A DNA stretch of 64,000 nucleotides, from positions 19,448-83,447 of the forward strand of contig CAYUPL010000010.1 of the NCBI GenBank assembly GCA_964446655.1, read 5' to 3'. The translations under genes and the position numbers were made by a program. This document shows, piece after piece, positions 8,556-17,673 of the stretch; the first letter of the stretch is position 1; every line of letters starts with the position of its first letter. The notes below the pieces were generated by a model. That model did no database searches, had not been told where the DNA came from, and saw nothing but the letters and a program-made list of their open reading frames with translations. Source of the stretch: Desulfopila_A sp964446655. Lineage in GTDB: Bacteria; Desulfobacterota; Desulfobulbia; Desulfobulbales; Desulfocapsaceae.

Positions 8556-9644
8556 TTAACTCACTATGGCCATTGCGTCACCATAGGAATAAAATCTGTA
8601 ATCCCTGGCAATGGCCTCACGGTAACAGTCTAAAAGCGTTTCTCTGCCGCATAGCGCGGCAACAAGAAAGAGAAGCGATGACTTGGGCAGATGAAAATTC
8701 GTTATGAGATTATCCACAATGGAAAAGGTAAATCCGGGAATGATATAGAGATCGCACCAGCCGGATGTTTCCTGTACCATTCCTTTTTTGTCCCGGGAGA
8801 ACTCCAATGCTCTGACGGTCGTTGTCCCTACGGCCCACACCTTGCCGCCATTCTGTTTTGTTCTATTGATTCGTGCCGCGGTTTTCTTTGAGATCGAGAT
8901 ATATTCCCTGTGTATACTGTGATTGCTGATACGTTCTTCTCGAACCGGGGCAAACGTACCATATCCGACATGAAGTGTCAGGGCAGCGATGTCGACACCC
9001 TTTTTTTGCAGGGCGTCCAGGACAGGGGCGGTGAAATGGAGCCCGGCGGTCGGAGCTGCTACCGCGCCATGGCTGCCGGCGTAGATGGTTTGATATCTGT
9101 CATTGTCATCACGAAGAGTTCCGTCAGGTCTTTCTATATAGGGCGGCAGAGGTATTGAGCCATGTATGGAGAGGATATCTATGATAGTGTATGCTGCTGG
9201 AAAATGCAGTACTATACGAGCTGTGCCGTCATCGACATAGCCTGATACAATACAGAACAGTTCTTTTGCAATATCTATTCTGCTGCCTGCTGCCGGTCTT
9301 TTCGAGCTTTTCAGAAGTGCCTTGGCTGCGGCGGAATGCGTCGGCCCGGTTTGGTCCTCATCTTCCGGTACGGTGGGCAGTTCAAGAAGAAAGACTTCCA
9401 CCTTGCCACCGGTCTGTTTTTTGCCGTGAAGACGGGCGGGGAAGACTCTGGTGTCGTTGATCACAATAATGTCATTGCTGTTGACAAGAGAGGTGATGTC
9501 GGAAAATCGTCTGTGCTCAATTTCTGCGGAGGCCTTGTGCAGGACAAGCAGTCTGGAGGCGTCTCTTGCTGCGGAGGGATGCTGGGCTATATTTTGTTGC
9601 GGCAGTGTATAATCGTATGCCGAAAGTATAAAATCATCTTGCAT
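8556..9644 (-). CDS. queA: tRNA preQ1(34) S-adenosylmethionine ribosyltransferase-isomerase
   Basis: QueA transfers the ribosyl part of SAM to 7-aminomethyl-7-deazaguanine in tRNA during queuosine synthesis. The 362-residue product shows the family blocks YDYTLPQQNIAQHP, NDTRVFPARL, AAPTAGLHFT, HVGYGTFAPVR and ITNFHLPKSSLLFL. It converges on fmdB and diverges from mqnB. Confidence 0.95.
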   Translation of the reverse strand: MQDDFILSAYDYTLPQQNIAQHPSAARDASRLLVLHKASAEIEHRRFSDITSLVNSNDIIVINDTRVFPARLHGKKQTGGKVEVFLLELPTVPEDEDQTGPTHSAAAKALLKSSKRPAAGSRIDIAKELFCIVSGYVDDGTARIVLHFPAAYTIIDILSIHGSIPLPPYIERPDGTLRDDNDRYQTIYAGSHGAVAAPTAGLHFTAPVLDALQKKGVDIAALTLHVGYGTFAPVREERISNHSIHREYISISKKTAARINRTKQNGGKVWAVGTTTVRALEFSRDKKGMVQETSGWCDLYIIPGFTFSIVDNLITNFHLPKSSLLFLVAALCGRETLLDCYREAIARDYRFYSYGDAMAIVS

Positions 9645-9673
9645 GGCGTATCTATTGTGCTGTATGTATTTTG

Positions 9674-9694
9674 GTTACGTAACTCCCCCGGGGG
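9674..9694. promoter_or_regulatory. Adjacent perfect palindromes between queA and mqnB
   Basis: GTTACGTAAC (9674-9683) and CCCCCGGGGG (9685-9694) are two perfect 10-bp palindromes one base apart in the divergent queA-mqnB promoter region. They could be operator sites. No regulator is identified. Confidence 0.35.
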
Positions 9695-9791
9695 GAACAT
9701 GTATCGTTATCTCCGCGGAGAGAGTTCCGGCTGACCATCTCACTTGCCATCTCTATCAGGCCTTTGTGGGCCGAGGACCGACTGTATTACC

Positions 9792-10448
9792 ATGATACTT
9801 GCTGTTGCTGCAACTGAATTTGAATTAGCCCCTTTTACCGAAGCGTTGGGAAAAGCTTTCCAGCCGAGCCTGATGTGTGGTGTCGGTCCGGTGGAGAGTT
9901 GTTTTCGGCTTACCAGGTTTCTGGAGAAAAATTGCCTTGATATATCCGCGGTAATAAATTTCGGTGTGGCTGGAGCCTATATCGATACAACCGCCGAAAT
10001 GCCGGCCCTTCTCGATCTCTGTCTTGCCGAGACGGATGTGTTGGGTGATGTCGGTATCTGTTTTCCCAGAAGGATTGACAACCTGTCGGAAGAACCGGCA
10101 GCGGCCGGCCACTTTACGTTTGACCATGGACTGCGAAGCCGCGCTGGGCAGATTCTGCGGCAGAATAGCATCGTGGCGCTCAGTGGAAATTTTGTTACGG
10201 TCAGCTGTGTCAGCGGCACCAGAGAGCGCGGTGAAATATTTCGCCGAAAATATAACGCCATTTGTGAGAATATGGAAGGGGCGGCCCTGGCCCGTGTTTG
10301 TGCCGACTTCAGCCTGCCCCTGCTGCAGTTGCGCTGCGTTTCCAATCATGTTGAAGACCGTGATCCGGCAGGATGGCGCCTGGAGCAGGCCTGTGCCGAG
10401 GCTGGTAAAGCCGCGGCATTACTTGTTGAGGGCTTACAACAACCATGA
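9792..10448 (+). CDS. mqnB: Futalosine hydrolase
   Basis: This 218-residue nucleoside phosphorylase-fold enzyme hydrolyses futalosine in the alternative (futalosine) menaquinone pathway. The C-terminal block ENMEGAALARVC carries the nucleoside-binding Glu and Met, and NFGVAGAY is the phosphorylase-type glycine motif. The ATG at 9792 matches the family start MILAVAATEFE. It overlaps mqnD by 4 nt, which supports the pathway assignment. Confidence 0.9.
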   Translation: MILAVAATEFELAPFTEALGKAFQPSLMCGVGPVESCFRLTRFLEKNCLDISAVINFGVAGAYIDTTAEMPALLDLCLAETDVLGDVGICFPRRIDNLSEEPAAAGHFTFDHGLRSRAGQILRQNSIVALSGNFVTVSCVSGTRERGEIFRRKYNAICENMEGAALARVCADFSLPLLQLRCVSNHVEDRDPAGWRLEQACAEAGKAAALLVEGLQQP

Positions 10449-11275
10449 AACCTATCAGCCTTGGCTTTTCCCCCTGCCCAAACGATACGTTTATATTTGA
10501 TGCTCTTGTTCACGACAAGATAGAAAACCGGCTCTGTTTTGCCCCACCTTTTTTGGAAGATGTGGAGACCCTGAACAACTGGGCCATACAGGGAAGGCTG
10601 GATGTTACCAAGCTCTCCTTTCATGCTCTAGGGTACGTACTGCAGGACTATTGCCTGTTACGGGCCGGCAGTGCGCTCGGCCGTGGTTGCGGTCCTCTCC
10701 TGGTTGCCGCCAAACCGCTCGACCTTCGCACAGATAATGCGCTGACCGTTGCCATTCCGGGAAAATATACTACAGCTGCCTTGCTTTTTCGCATGTTTGC
10801 TCCACAATGTACCAACCTGGTGGAGATGCGATTCGAAAAAATCATGGAGAGTGTGGCGGCTGGCACTGTTGATGCGGGAGTGATTATTCATGAAAGCCGA
10901 TTTACGTATGGTGAAAAAGGTTTGGTGTGTCTGCAGGATTTGGGCAGCTGGTGGGAGGAGAGTTCCGGCTTTCCCATTCCACTGGGATGTATTGCCGCCA
11001 AAAGAAGTCTTGGTCGCCAAATAATTGGTGAAATTGAGATAGCTGTACGAAAAAGTCTGCAACATGCCTATAAAGATCCATTGGGGTGCCTGCCCTATGT
11101 GCGGCAGTATTCTCAGGAACTTGATGACAAGGTTGTGCAGGACCACATCGGCCTCTATGTTAATGATTATTCGCTGGACCTTGGTGTCGAAGGCACGCAG
11201 GCCATAGATAACTTTCTGCGGCGGGGCAGACAGGCGGGTATTTTACCTCAGGGTGAGCATCGTCTTACCATATAA
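10445..11275 (+). CDS. mqnD: 1,4-dihydroxy-6-naphthoate synthase
   Basis: The 276-residue protein has a periplasmic-binding-protein-like fold used as an enzyme. Its start, LGFSPCPNDTFIFDALV, is diagnostic for MqnD, and PLGCIAAKRSLG follows in the second lobe. It converts cyclic dehypoxanthine futalosine to 1,4-dihydroxy-6-naphthoate. Translation is coupled to mqnB by an ATGA overlap. Other mqn genes are not in this window. Confidence 0.93.
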   Translation: MKPISLGFSPCPNDTFIFDALVHDKIENRLCFAPPFLEDVETLNNWAIQGRLDVTKLSFHALGYVLQDYCLLRAGSALGRGCGPLLVAAKPLDLRTDNALTVAIPGKYTTAALLFRMFAPQCTNLVEMRFEKIMESVAAGTVDAGVIIHESRFTYGEKGLVCLQDLGSWWEESSGFPIPLGCIAAKRSLGRQIIGEIEIAVRKSLQHAYKDPLGCLPYVRQYSQELDDKVVQDHIGLYVNDYSLDLGVEGTQAIDNFLRRGRQAGILPQGEHRLTI

Positions 11276-11309
11276 TTATAACGTGATTCCAACAGAGAAA
11301 AAAAATGAG

Positions 11310-12317
11310 ATGCAGCCTCTTTTTGTGCTGAGCGGTGCAACGCAGGAAAAGAGGACGGTTCTGCTCGAATCCCTTCTTCTCCGCCTGGAAGAAAAATCCA
11401 TCAAGACCCTGGTTATTTGCTCCGGCCGCAGGGACGAGCGTGCCCGGCAACACTTTGGAAAGTCCCTGTGGGCGCATTCCGACCTGTATCTACCCGGGAA
11501 TATGCTGCCGCAGGACAGTAGAGACGCGGCAGAATTTTTCCAGACACTCAATACTGCTGCGCGACCACTGCTCTGTCAGTATGATCTTGTCTTGTGTGAC
11601 GATACGAGTCGTGATGGGGGCGATGAAGTTGTTTTTTGGGGGGGAGATGATTGTCTTGACAAGCCGTTTATGCGTCATCTTCCTGCAGATGACGCAGAGG
11701 TGCCGGCTCACTATATACACACATACCTGCAGCGGAGGGTTGAGGCTGTTCCGGTATGGAGCTGCCTGCTGATAGGCGGCCGCAGTTCAAGAATGGGATG
11801 TCCCAAACACCTTATAAAAGACAGGAACGGGCTTACCTGGGTGGAAAGAACGGTATCTCTTCTACAGGAGCAGACCGCCCAGGTTGTGCTGGCCGGACGA
11901 GGTGACGTTCCGCCGTCTCTTGCCGGGGAGGTGCGGCTTCACGACATTCCAACAGGGCAGGGACCACTGGCCGGTATTCTTGCCGCGATGCGCTGGAATC
12001 CTGACGTTAACTGGATTGTAGCTGCCTGTGACATGCCGTTGTTGAGCCGACAAGGACTTTCCTGGCTTTTAAGTCTGCGTAAGCCGGGTATCTGGGCAAG
12101 TGTGCCGCGACAGCCTCGGTCAAACCGTCTCGAACCCTTGCTGGCGTATTATGACGCGCACAGCCGACTGCTTTTTGAGACACTGTTGGGTAAGGGGGAT
12201 TTTCGCATTGCTGAAGTATGTAAGCATCCTAAAACAGATACCCCGATGCTGCCGTCTTCGTTGGCAAAGGCATGGCGTAACTGTAACAGCCCCGATGATG
12301 TTGATGGGCTGCAATGA
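11310..12317 (+). CDS. MobB-MobA fusion, molybdenum cofactor guanylyltransferase
   Basis: The protein (335 residues from this ATG) joins a MobB-like domain (about 1-140) to a MobA nucleotidyltransferase domain (about 150-335). The MobA part has LIGGRSSRMGCPK and CDMPLL and should attach GMP to molybdopterin. The MobB part has SGATQEKRT where a Walker A motif is expected, so the P-loop Gly-Lys pair is lost. A GTG at 11253 inside mqnD is an alternative start, but ATG 11310 begins exactly at the domain. Confidence 0.75.
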   Translation: MQPLFVLSGATQEKRTVLLESLLLRLEEKSIKTLVICSGRRDERARQHFGKSLWAHSDLYLPGNMLPQDSRDAAEFFQTLNTAARPLLCQYDLVLCDDTSRDGGDEVVFWGGDDCLDKPFMRHLPADDAEVPAHYIHTYLQRRVEAVPVWSCLLIGGRSSRMGCPKHLIKDRNGLTWVERTVSLLQEQTAQVVLAGRGDVPPSLAGEVRLHDIPTGQGPLAGILAAMRWNPDVNWIVAACDMPLLSRQGLSWLLSLRKPGIWASVPRQPRSNRLEPLLAYYDAHSRLLFETLLGKGDFRIAEVCKHPKTDTPMLPSSLAKAWRNCNSPDDVDGLQ

Positions 12318-12382
12318 ATGGATTCCTTGAGGGGGAACTGTTGCGTGGTATATGGGAAAAGTTTGAATAAAAAGGCGGAAAC

Positions 12383-13051
12383 ATGATGGTGTTAAGGCGG
12401 GGGGATGGTATTGCGGCAGCAACGATTTTTTCCCTCTATGTTTTACTGGTAAGTGGAATTTATCTGCTTCCGGGATATCTTCCCGAGGCCATGGTCCGGG
12501 AAAACGGGCCTGTTGAAGTACTTTCCGCCGGCGGCTATTTTCTTTTCTGTCTTTTCCTCTTGTATGGAAATTACAGCGGCGCTGTCAGGACAAGGGTAGC
12601 TCCGGGAGTATTTGTTTTTCTGCTCGGTTTGCGGGAGCTCGACTTTCATGTACATTTCACCACCATGGGGATGTTTAAAAGCAGGTTTTTTATCAGTCCT
12701 GACGTTCCGCTTCTTGAAAAGACCATAGTGACTTTTGGTATCGTCGCTCTTCTCGTGTATGCCTTTCTCTATTTCCGACATGCCCTGCCCCGAGTTAAAA
12801 AGGCGTTGATGAAGGGCCGATCCTGGGCCGTCTTCACAGTCTGTGGGGTTGCCTGTGCCGTTTGCAGTAAAGCTCTCCTGGACGGTAATGCCAAAATGAT
12901 AGCAAATCTTCTTCCCATGATGGAGAGCCCGCGAACCCTCGTCAGAATAATGGAGGAGTGCCTGGAACTTTTTATTCCTATTTTCTTTATTGGGGCACTG
13001 CTGCGGTATGGTAAGGAGAGTGTGGCGGAGAAAGCTCAGAGTGAGGGCTGA
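12383..13051 (+). CDS. Multi-pass membrane protein, unknown function
   Basis: The 222-residue protein has about six hydrophobic segments (near residues 12-30, 48-62, 73-84, 111-127, 147-160 and 195-208). I recognise no family motif. A conserved-looking loop, RELDFHVHFT, contains two His and acidic residues that could bind metal. An AAGGCGGAA site lies before the ATG. It follows the mob fusion by 65 nt and may be transcribed with it. Confidence 0.65.
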   Translation: MMVLRRGDGIAAATIFSLYVLLVSGIYLLPGYLPEAMVRENGPVEVLSAGGYFLFCLFLLYGNYSGAVRTRVAPGVFVFLLGLRELDFHVHFTTMGMFKSRFFISPDVPLLEKTIVTFGIVALLVYAFLYFRHALPRVKKALMKGRSWAVFTVCGVACAVCSKALLDGNAKMIANLLPMMESPRTLVRIMEECLELFIPIFFIGALLRYGKESVAEKAQSEG

Positions 13052-13079
13052 TGCGAGAATGTGCGTTTTTGCGAAGACC

Positions 13080-13976
13080 TTATTTACCGACATGTATGCG
13101 AGATCCGGAGCATGCCTGGCATGACCCGGAACGGATTCGTGCGGCATCGGAGAGGCTCAAGACTCCGCAGATACTCATTTTGCTTTTTTGATAGACAAAC
13201 AGTCTGCTGATTTCCCCCAGAACCATAAGACGGATACCCTCTTCGAGGGCGATACTTGCATGACAAACCTGCACGGGTGTTTTCATGATGGTGGCGCCGC
13301 TCTGTTCCGTTGCTATTCCTCTGTAGTATGCCAAGGCCAGGTCGGTTTTGGAAATAACACCGGCCGGGCTGTTCATCTCATCAACCAGAAGCAGGGCGCC
13401 GAAATGAAACGAGGAGAGTTTTTCAATGACTTCCATAATGCTACTCTTTTGTGGAGCCGTTTCGACTCCGGCAGTCATGACATTTCCCACGGTATGGCGC
13501 GGTCCGGTTTCCGGGTGTGTTTTTTTATGGAGACTGAAATCACAGCTACAGCAATATTTATACAACTTTCCCACAATGTCGGGATAGGCTAGAGTTCCGA
13601 CGGCCTGCAGCTTGTCGTCGATAACATATAGTCGGTGAATACCGGCCTGCTGCATGGTCATAAGTGCTGATTCGAGGGTGTCGGCCGGCGAGCAGTGCAT
13701 GACCGGTCTTCCCATTATATCGGAAAGAGGGGTTTCCGCCGGCAGTGCGGCATAATACGCTCCCATTATTTCGGTTTTGGTGACTACACCAACCGGTTGA
13801 CCACTACTTTCCTTTATCAGAACAGCGTTCACTTTGTGTTTGATAAAGGTTTGGATGGCGGCGGCGATGGGGTGTTCGGCCCATAGAGCGATAACTCGAC
13901 GGCGCATGGTCTCCGCAACGGTCAATCTGCTGAAGAGAGGATTGCGTTTTTGCTCATCTGAATAGTGAATAATCAT
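13080..13976 (-). CDS. Protein with four CBS domains
   Basis: The 298-residue soluble protein consists of two CBS pairs, roughly residues 20-75, 85-140, 165-220 and 230-285. Typical turns are GVVTKTEIMGAYY, GRPVMHCSPADTLESAL, GVISKTDLALAYY and GVLSLSDAARI. CBS pairs bind adenine nucleotides and usually regulate a partner. No catalytic domain is attached. It lies 16 nt downstream of a second CBS gene in the same direction, so the two probably form one unit. Confidence 0.82.
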   Translation of the reverse strand: MIIHYSDEQKRNPLFSRLTVAETMRRRVIALWAEHPIAAAIQTFIKHKVNAVLIKESSGQPVGVVTKTEIMGAYYAALPAETPLSDIMGRPVMHCSPADTLESALMTMQQAGIHRLYVIDDKLQAVGTLAYPDIVGKLYKYCCSCDFSLHKKTHPETGPRHTVGNVMTAGVETAPQKSSIMEVIEKLSSFHFGALLLVDEMNSPAGVISKTDLALAYYRGIATEQSGATIMKTPVQVCHASIALEEGIRLMVLGEISRLFVYQKSKMSICGVLSLSDAARIRSGSCQACSGSRIHVGK

Positions 13977-13992
13977 AATAATCCGATATGAT

Positions 13993-14457
13993 TCAGATCA
14001 TTTGGTCTACCAGATAAAAGAAGAGATCCGAGATATACACAATTCCGACAACCTGATCATTTTCAACAACCGGTATCCGGCGGATGTGCTGTTTGTTCAT
14101 GATTTCAAGAACAGCGAAGATATGGGTATCGCCTGAAACCGTTATGATCTCCGTTGTCATGATATCACCTACCAGGATATCTTTGCTTTTTCTGCAGATA
14201 GTGTTAAAGAGGTCGGTTACGTCGATGTCGTTCATCTGCCCCCAGAGGTGGGCATGTTTCGGTTGAAAAAAGAGAAGGATGTCGTACATGGAGAGGATGC
14301 CGACCAGCTTGTCATCATCATCAATCACTATCATACCGAATACTCGGCGATTATCACGCAGACTTGCTTCTTTAAATTCTCTCGCCGCTGCGGAAACAGA
14401 GTCTTGCGGGTGCAGCGCATGGTAGGTCGTGCTCATGATGTGTCGAGCCGTTAGCAT
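13993..14457 (-). CDS. CBS domain pair protein
   Basis: The 154-residue protein is a single CBS pair: first module about residues 1-65 (LVGILSMYDILLFF) and second about 90-150 (VGIVYISDLFFYLVDQ). Between them sits GDIMTTEIITVSGDTHIFAVLEIM. It likely senses adenylate charge or SAM. It is the first gene of a two-gene CBS operon with the neighbour at 13080-13976. Confidence 0.85.
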   Translation of the reverse strand: MLTARHIMSTTYHALHPQDSVSAAAREFKEASLRDNRRVFGMIVIDDDDKLVGILSMYDILLFFQPKHAHLWGQMNDIDVTDLFNTICRKSKDILVGDIMTTEIITVSGDTHIFAVLEIMNKQHIRRIPVVENDQVVGIVYISDLFFYLVDQMI

Positions 14458-14980
14458 TTAGTCTCCTCTTTGTTGAGTGTGCAACACTTTCTAATAATAC
14501 CTTATCTGCAAGAGCAAGAAAAGTTGGAAATGCTATTTCGGCGGTTGGAGCGTATTGCCCAAGAAAAATTGGAAAAAATATGGAAAAAGAGTGAAGCGAT
14601 ACTAAAATCCAAACTTTTTTCATAAAAAAAATATTGATATACCGGAGAAGGTTATTTATACAGGATTAAATGAAAATTTACCTTATACAAATGTTCTGCC
14701 GGAGCGAAAAGGTCAAACAAGATAAAAGCTACTTTCTAAATTATTCCATTTACTATTTCCCAATCTCACCTGTATTATGGTAATTATTTAATGTCGGCAC
14801 TAAATGACAGAGGTCTACCCGGATTTCTCACCAGCAGAGGAGGTCCCGCTTGACTGGGTAGGTTGGTGTTGTTTGCAGGACGACCTTTGCGTAAAGGATA
14901 ATGCCGATGGTGCAGTTGTGCGGTATGAAACGGTCTTGATGATGGAGACCAGAATTACTCAACAAAACGGAGAGGATACT
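14458..14980. other. Long AT-rich intergenic region before the dipeptide ABC operon
   Basis: This 523-bp divergent gap is strongly AT-rich to about 14800 and probably holds promoters for both the CBS genes and the oligopeptide operon. The stretch at 14815-14840 resembles the left end of the palindromic repeat found at 28851. An open frame from 14804 runs into the SBP gene but is read as leader, because the signal peptide and ribosome binding site start at 14981. Confidence 0.5.
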
Positions 14981-16579
14981 ATGAGAAAAACGAAAAAATT
15001 ACTTATTGCCCTGTGTGGTGCTTCATTGCTGACTGTGGGAGCAATAGGCGTACAGGCCAAAACCCTTGTGTATTGTTCAGAGGGAAGCCCAGAGGGATTC
15101 AACCCTGCCTTTTACACAGCAGGCACTACTTTTGATGCTTCATCCAGGCAGGTTTTTAACAGGCTGGTGGAATTTGAACGAGGAACAACCAAGATTGGGC
15201 CCGCCCTGGCAGAAAGCTGGGATATTACCGACGACGGTAAAAAGTATGTTTTTAAGTTGAGAAAAGGCGTAAAGTTTCATACCACCAAGGATTTTACTCC
15301 CACCCGTGATTTTAACGCTGAGGACGTTGTTTTCAGTTTTATGCGACAGTTTGATGCCGAGCATCCGTTTCATAAGGTTTCAGGCGGCAGCTATGAGTAT
15401 TTCAATGGCATGTCCATGCCTGATCTCCTCAAAGAAATAAATAAAGTTGATGACTACACGGTCGAGTTCATTCTCAACAGACCGGAAGCACCCATGATAG
15501 CTAACCTCGGCATGGACTTTGCCTCCATCCATTCCAAAGAGTATGCCGATGCCATGATGGCAGCCGGAACCCCGGAAAAAATCGATCTTGAGCCGGTAGG
15601 AACCGGTCCGTTTCAATTGGTTGCATACCAGAAAGACGCGGTCATTCGCTACAAGGCTCACCCTGAATACTGGGCCGGCAAAGCTATGATTGATGATCTG
15701 GTGTTTGCTATTACTCCCGATGCCTCGGTCCGTTATCAAAAACTGAAGGCAGGAGAATGTCATGTGATGCCGTATCCGAATCCGGCAGATGTCGCCGCCA
15801 TGCAGAAAGATCCGGAAATAAAGGTGCTGGAGCAGGAAGGTTTGAATGTCGGTTACCTGGCCTACAATACCCAGATGGCTCCGTTTGACAACCCCAAGGT
15901 ACGAAAGGCTCTCAATAAAGCCATCAATAAGCAGGCTATACTGGATGCGGTCTTTCAAGGTGCCGGTAAAGTAGCTAAGAATCCGATTCCTCCGACAATC
16001 TGGTCATACAACGAAGCAGTGCAGGATGATGCCTATGATCCGGCTGAAGCCAAGAAAATGCTTGAAGCGGAAGGCGTAAAAGACTTGAGCATGAAGATCT
16101 GGGCCATGCCCGTGCAGCGACCTTACAATCCCAACGCCCGTCGTATGGCAGAGCTGATTCAGGCAGACATGGCTGAGATCGGCGTCACCGCCGAGATTGT
16201 GAGCTATGAATGGGGTGAGTATCTGAAGCGTTCCAAGGATATTGATCGTGACGGCGCCATCCTGCTTGGCTGGACCGGAGATAACGGTGATCCAGACAAC
16301 TTCCTGGCCGTACTGCTTGGCTGTGACGGCGTTGGAGGTTCAAACCGTGCTCAGTGGTGTCACCAGCCCTTTGAAGATCTTATCCAGAAAGCCAAGGTGG
16401 TTGCTGATGTAGATGAGCGCACCAGGCTTTACGAAGAGGCCCAGGTCGTTTTCAAAGAGCAGGCCCCATGGGCAACCATTGCTCATTCCGTGGTTTTCAA
16501 ACCGGTTCGTAAAGAAGTGGTCGATTTTAAAATCGATCCTTTCGGCGGACACATCTTCTACGGTGTTGATCTGAAGTAA
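14981..16579 (+). CDS. dppA: Dipeptide ABC transporter substrate-binding protein
   Basis: The 532-residue periplasmic protein has a lysine-rich signal peptide (residues 1-26, ending VQAK) and the family-5 extracellular solute-binding fold. Recognisable blocks are SEGSPEGFNPAFYTAG and KVRKALNKAINKQAIL. The ATG follows GGAGAGGATACT, a good ribosome binding site. It heads a complete importer operon with dppB, C, D and F-like genes. Peptide specificity cannot be told from sequence; DppA homologues also bind haem precursors. Confidence 0.9.
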   Translation: MRKTKKLLIALCGASLLTVGAIGVQAKTLVYCSEGSPEGFNPAFYTAGTTFDASSRQVFNRLVEFERGTTKIGPALAESWDITDDGKKYVFKLRKGVKFHTTKDFTPTRDFNAEDVVFSFMRQFDAEHPFHKVSGGSYEYFNGMSMPDLLKEINKVDDYTVEFILNRPEAPMIANLGMDFASIHSKEYADAMMAAGTPEKIDLEPVGTGPFQLVAYQKDAVIRYKAHPEYWAGKAMIDDLVFAITPDASVRYQKLKAGECHVMPYPNPADVAAMQKDPEIKVLEQEGLNVGYLAYNTQMAPFDNPKVRKALNKAINKQAILDAVFQGAGKVAKNPIPPTIWSYNEAVQDDAYDPAEAKKMLEAEGVKDLSMKIWAMPVQRPYNPNARRMAELIQADMAEIGVTAEIVSYEWGEYLKRSKDIDRDGAILLGWTGDNGDPDNFLAVLLGCDGVGGSNRAQWCHQPFEDLIQKAKVVADVDERTRLYEEAQVVFKEQAPWATIAHSVVFKPVRKEVVDFKIDPFGGHIFYGVDLK

Positions 16580-16587
16580 AGAAATCC

Positions 16588-16625
16588 CGGGCCGGATAAT
16601 GTTACGTTATCCGGCCCGTTCTTTT
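16588..16625 (+). terminator. Strong hairpin between dppA and dppB
   Basis: A perfect 12-bp stem (CGGGCCGGATAA at 16588-16599 with its complement at 16607-16618), a 7-nt loop and a following TTCTTTT tract form an intrinsic terminator. Because the permease genes follow on the same strand, it probably acts as a partial terminator or mRNA stabiliser giving excess SBP message. Confidence 0.85.
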
Positions 16626-16660
16626 AACGTTTTCCCACACTCAGCTTTACTACTACTTTC

Positions 16661-17671
16661 ATGTTTTCGTATTTCATCAGAAAAATAGGTGTTATAGTAC
16701 CGACCTTTTTCGGGGTGACGCTCGTGGCCTTTGTGTTTATACGCCTGCTGCCGGGTGATCCCGTTTTGTTGATGGCTGGTGAACGTGGTATGACGGAAGA
16801 GCGTCATGCCGCACTCATGGCAGAGTTCGGCTATGACAAGCCTGTCCTTATGCAGTATGGCAATTATCTTGTCGATCTGTTCTCCGGCGATTTCGGTACG
16901 TCTATTATAACCAAGCAACCTGTCCTGAAAGAATTCTTCACTCTGTTTCCGGCAACCATGGAATTGTCGTTCTGTGCCATTTTTTTAGCGGTTTTTCTGG
17001 GTCTGCCGGCTGGAATGATAGCGGCCACGAAACGGGGCTCCATTTTTGATCACACGGTAATGACCGGTGCCCTGACAGGCTATTCGATGCCCATTTTCTG
17101 GTGGGGGCTGCTGCTGATCATCTTTTTTTCCGGAATTCTTGGCTGGACCCCGGTTTCGGGAAGGATCTCGCTGCTGTATTATTTTGAACCGGTAACAGGT
17201 TTTATGCTGATAGACAGTGCTCTTTCCGGTCAGAAAGGGGCCTTTATCTCCGCTCTTTCCCATCTTATATTACCGGCCATTGTGCTGGCCACGATACCGC
17301 TGGCCGTTATTGCCAGGCAGACTCGTTCCGCCATGCTCGAGGTCCTCAGTGAAGACTATGTCCGGACAGCCAGGGCGAAAGGCCTTGGACCCGGCCGGGT
17401 AATCGGCTTACATGCGCTGCGTAATGCCATGATTCCCGTGATCACCGTTATCGGTCTGCAGATCGGGGTTCTTTTTGCCGGAGCTATTCTGACGGAAACG
17501 ATTTTTTCCTGGCCGGGTATCGGCAAATGGATGGTTGATTCCATTTTCCGCCGCGATTACCCTTCGGTTCAGGGAGGACTTCTCCTTATTGCCGCCATTG
17601 TCATGATAGTCAATCTGGTGGTGGATATTCTGTATGGTTTTATCAATCCTCAAATCAGACACACGGATTAA
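16661..17671 (+). CDS. dppB: Dipeptide ABC transporter permease DppB
   Basis: The 336-residue inner-membrane permease opens with the family block FIRKIGVIVPTFFGVTL, followed by FIRLLPGDPV. It has about six membrane spans and the cytoplasmic EAA loop (LSEDYVRTARAKGLGPGRVI) that contacts the ATPases. It pairs with DppC, whose gene begins 2 nt after its stop. Confidence 0.93.
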   Translation: MFSYFIRKIGVIVPTFFGVTLVAFVFIRLLPGDPVLLMAGERGMTEERHAALMAEFGYDKPVLMQYGNYLVDLFSGDFGTSIITKQPVLKEFFTLFPATMELSFCAIFLAVFLGLPAGMIAATKRGSIFDHTVMTGALTGYSMPIFWWGLLLIIFFSGILGWTPVSGRISLLYYFEPVTGFMLIDSALSGQKGAFISALSHLILPAIVLATIPLAVIARQTRSAMLEVLSEDYVRTARAKGLGPGRVIGLHALRNAMIPVITVIGLQIGVLFAGAILTETIFSWPGIGKWMVDSIFRRDYPSVQGGLLLIAAIVMIVNLVVDILYGFINPQIRHTD

Positions 17672-17673
17672 GC

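Noticed and set aside
14804..14980. In-frame N-terminal extension of dppA
   Set aside because: The signal peptide and a good ribosome binding site place the start at 14981.
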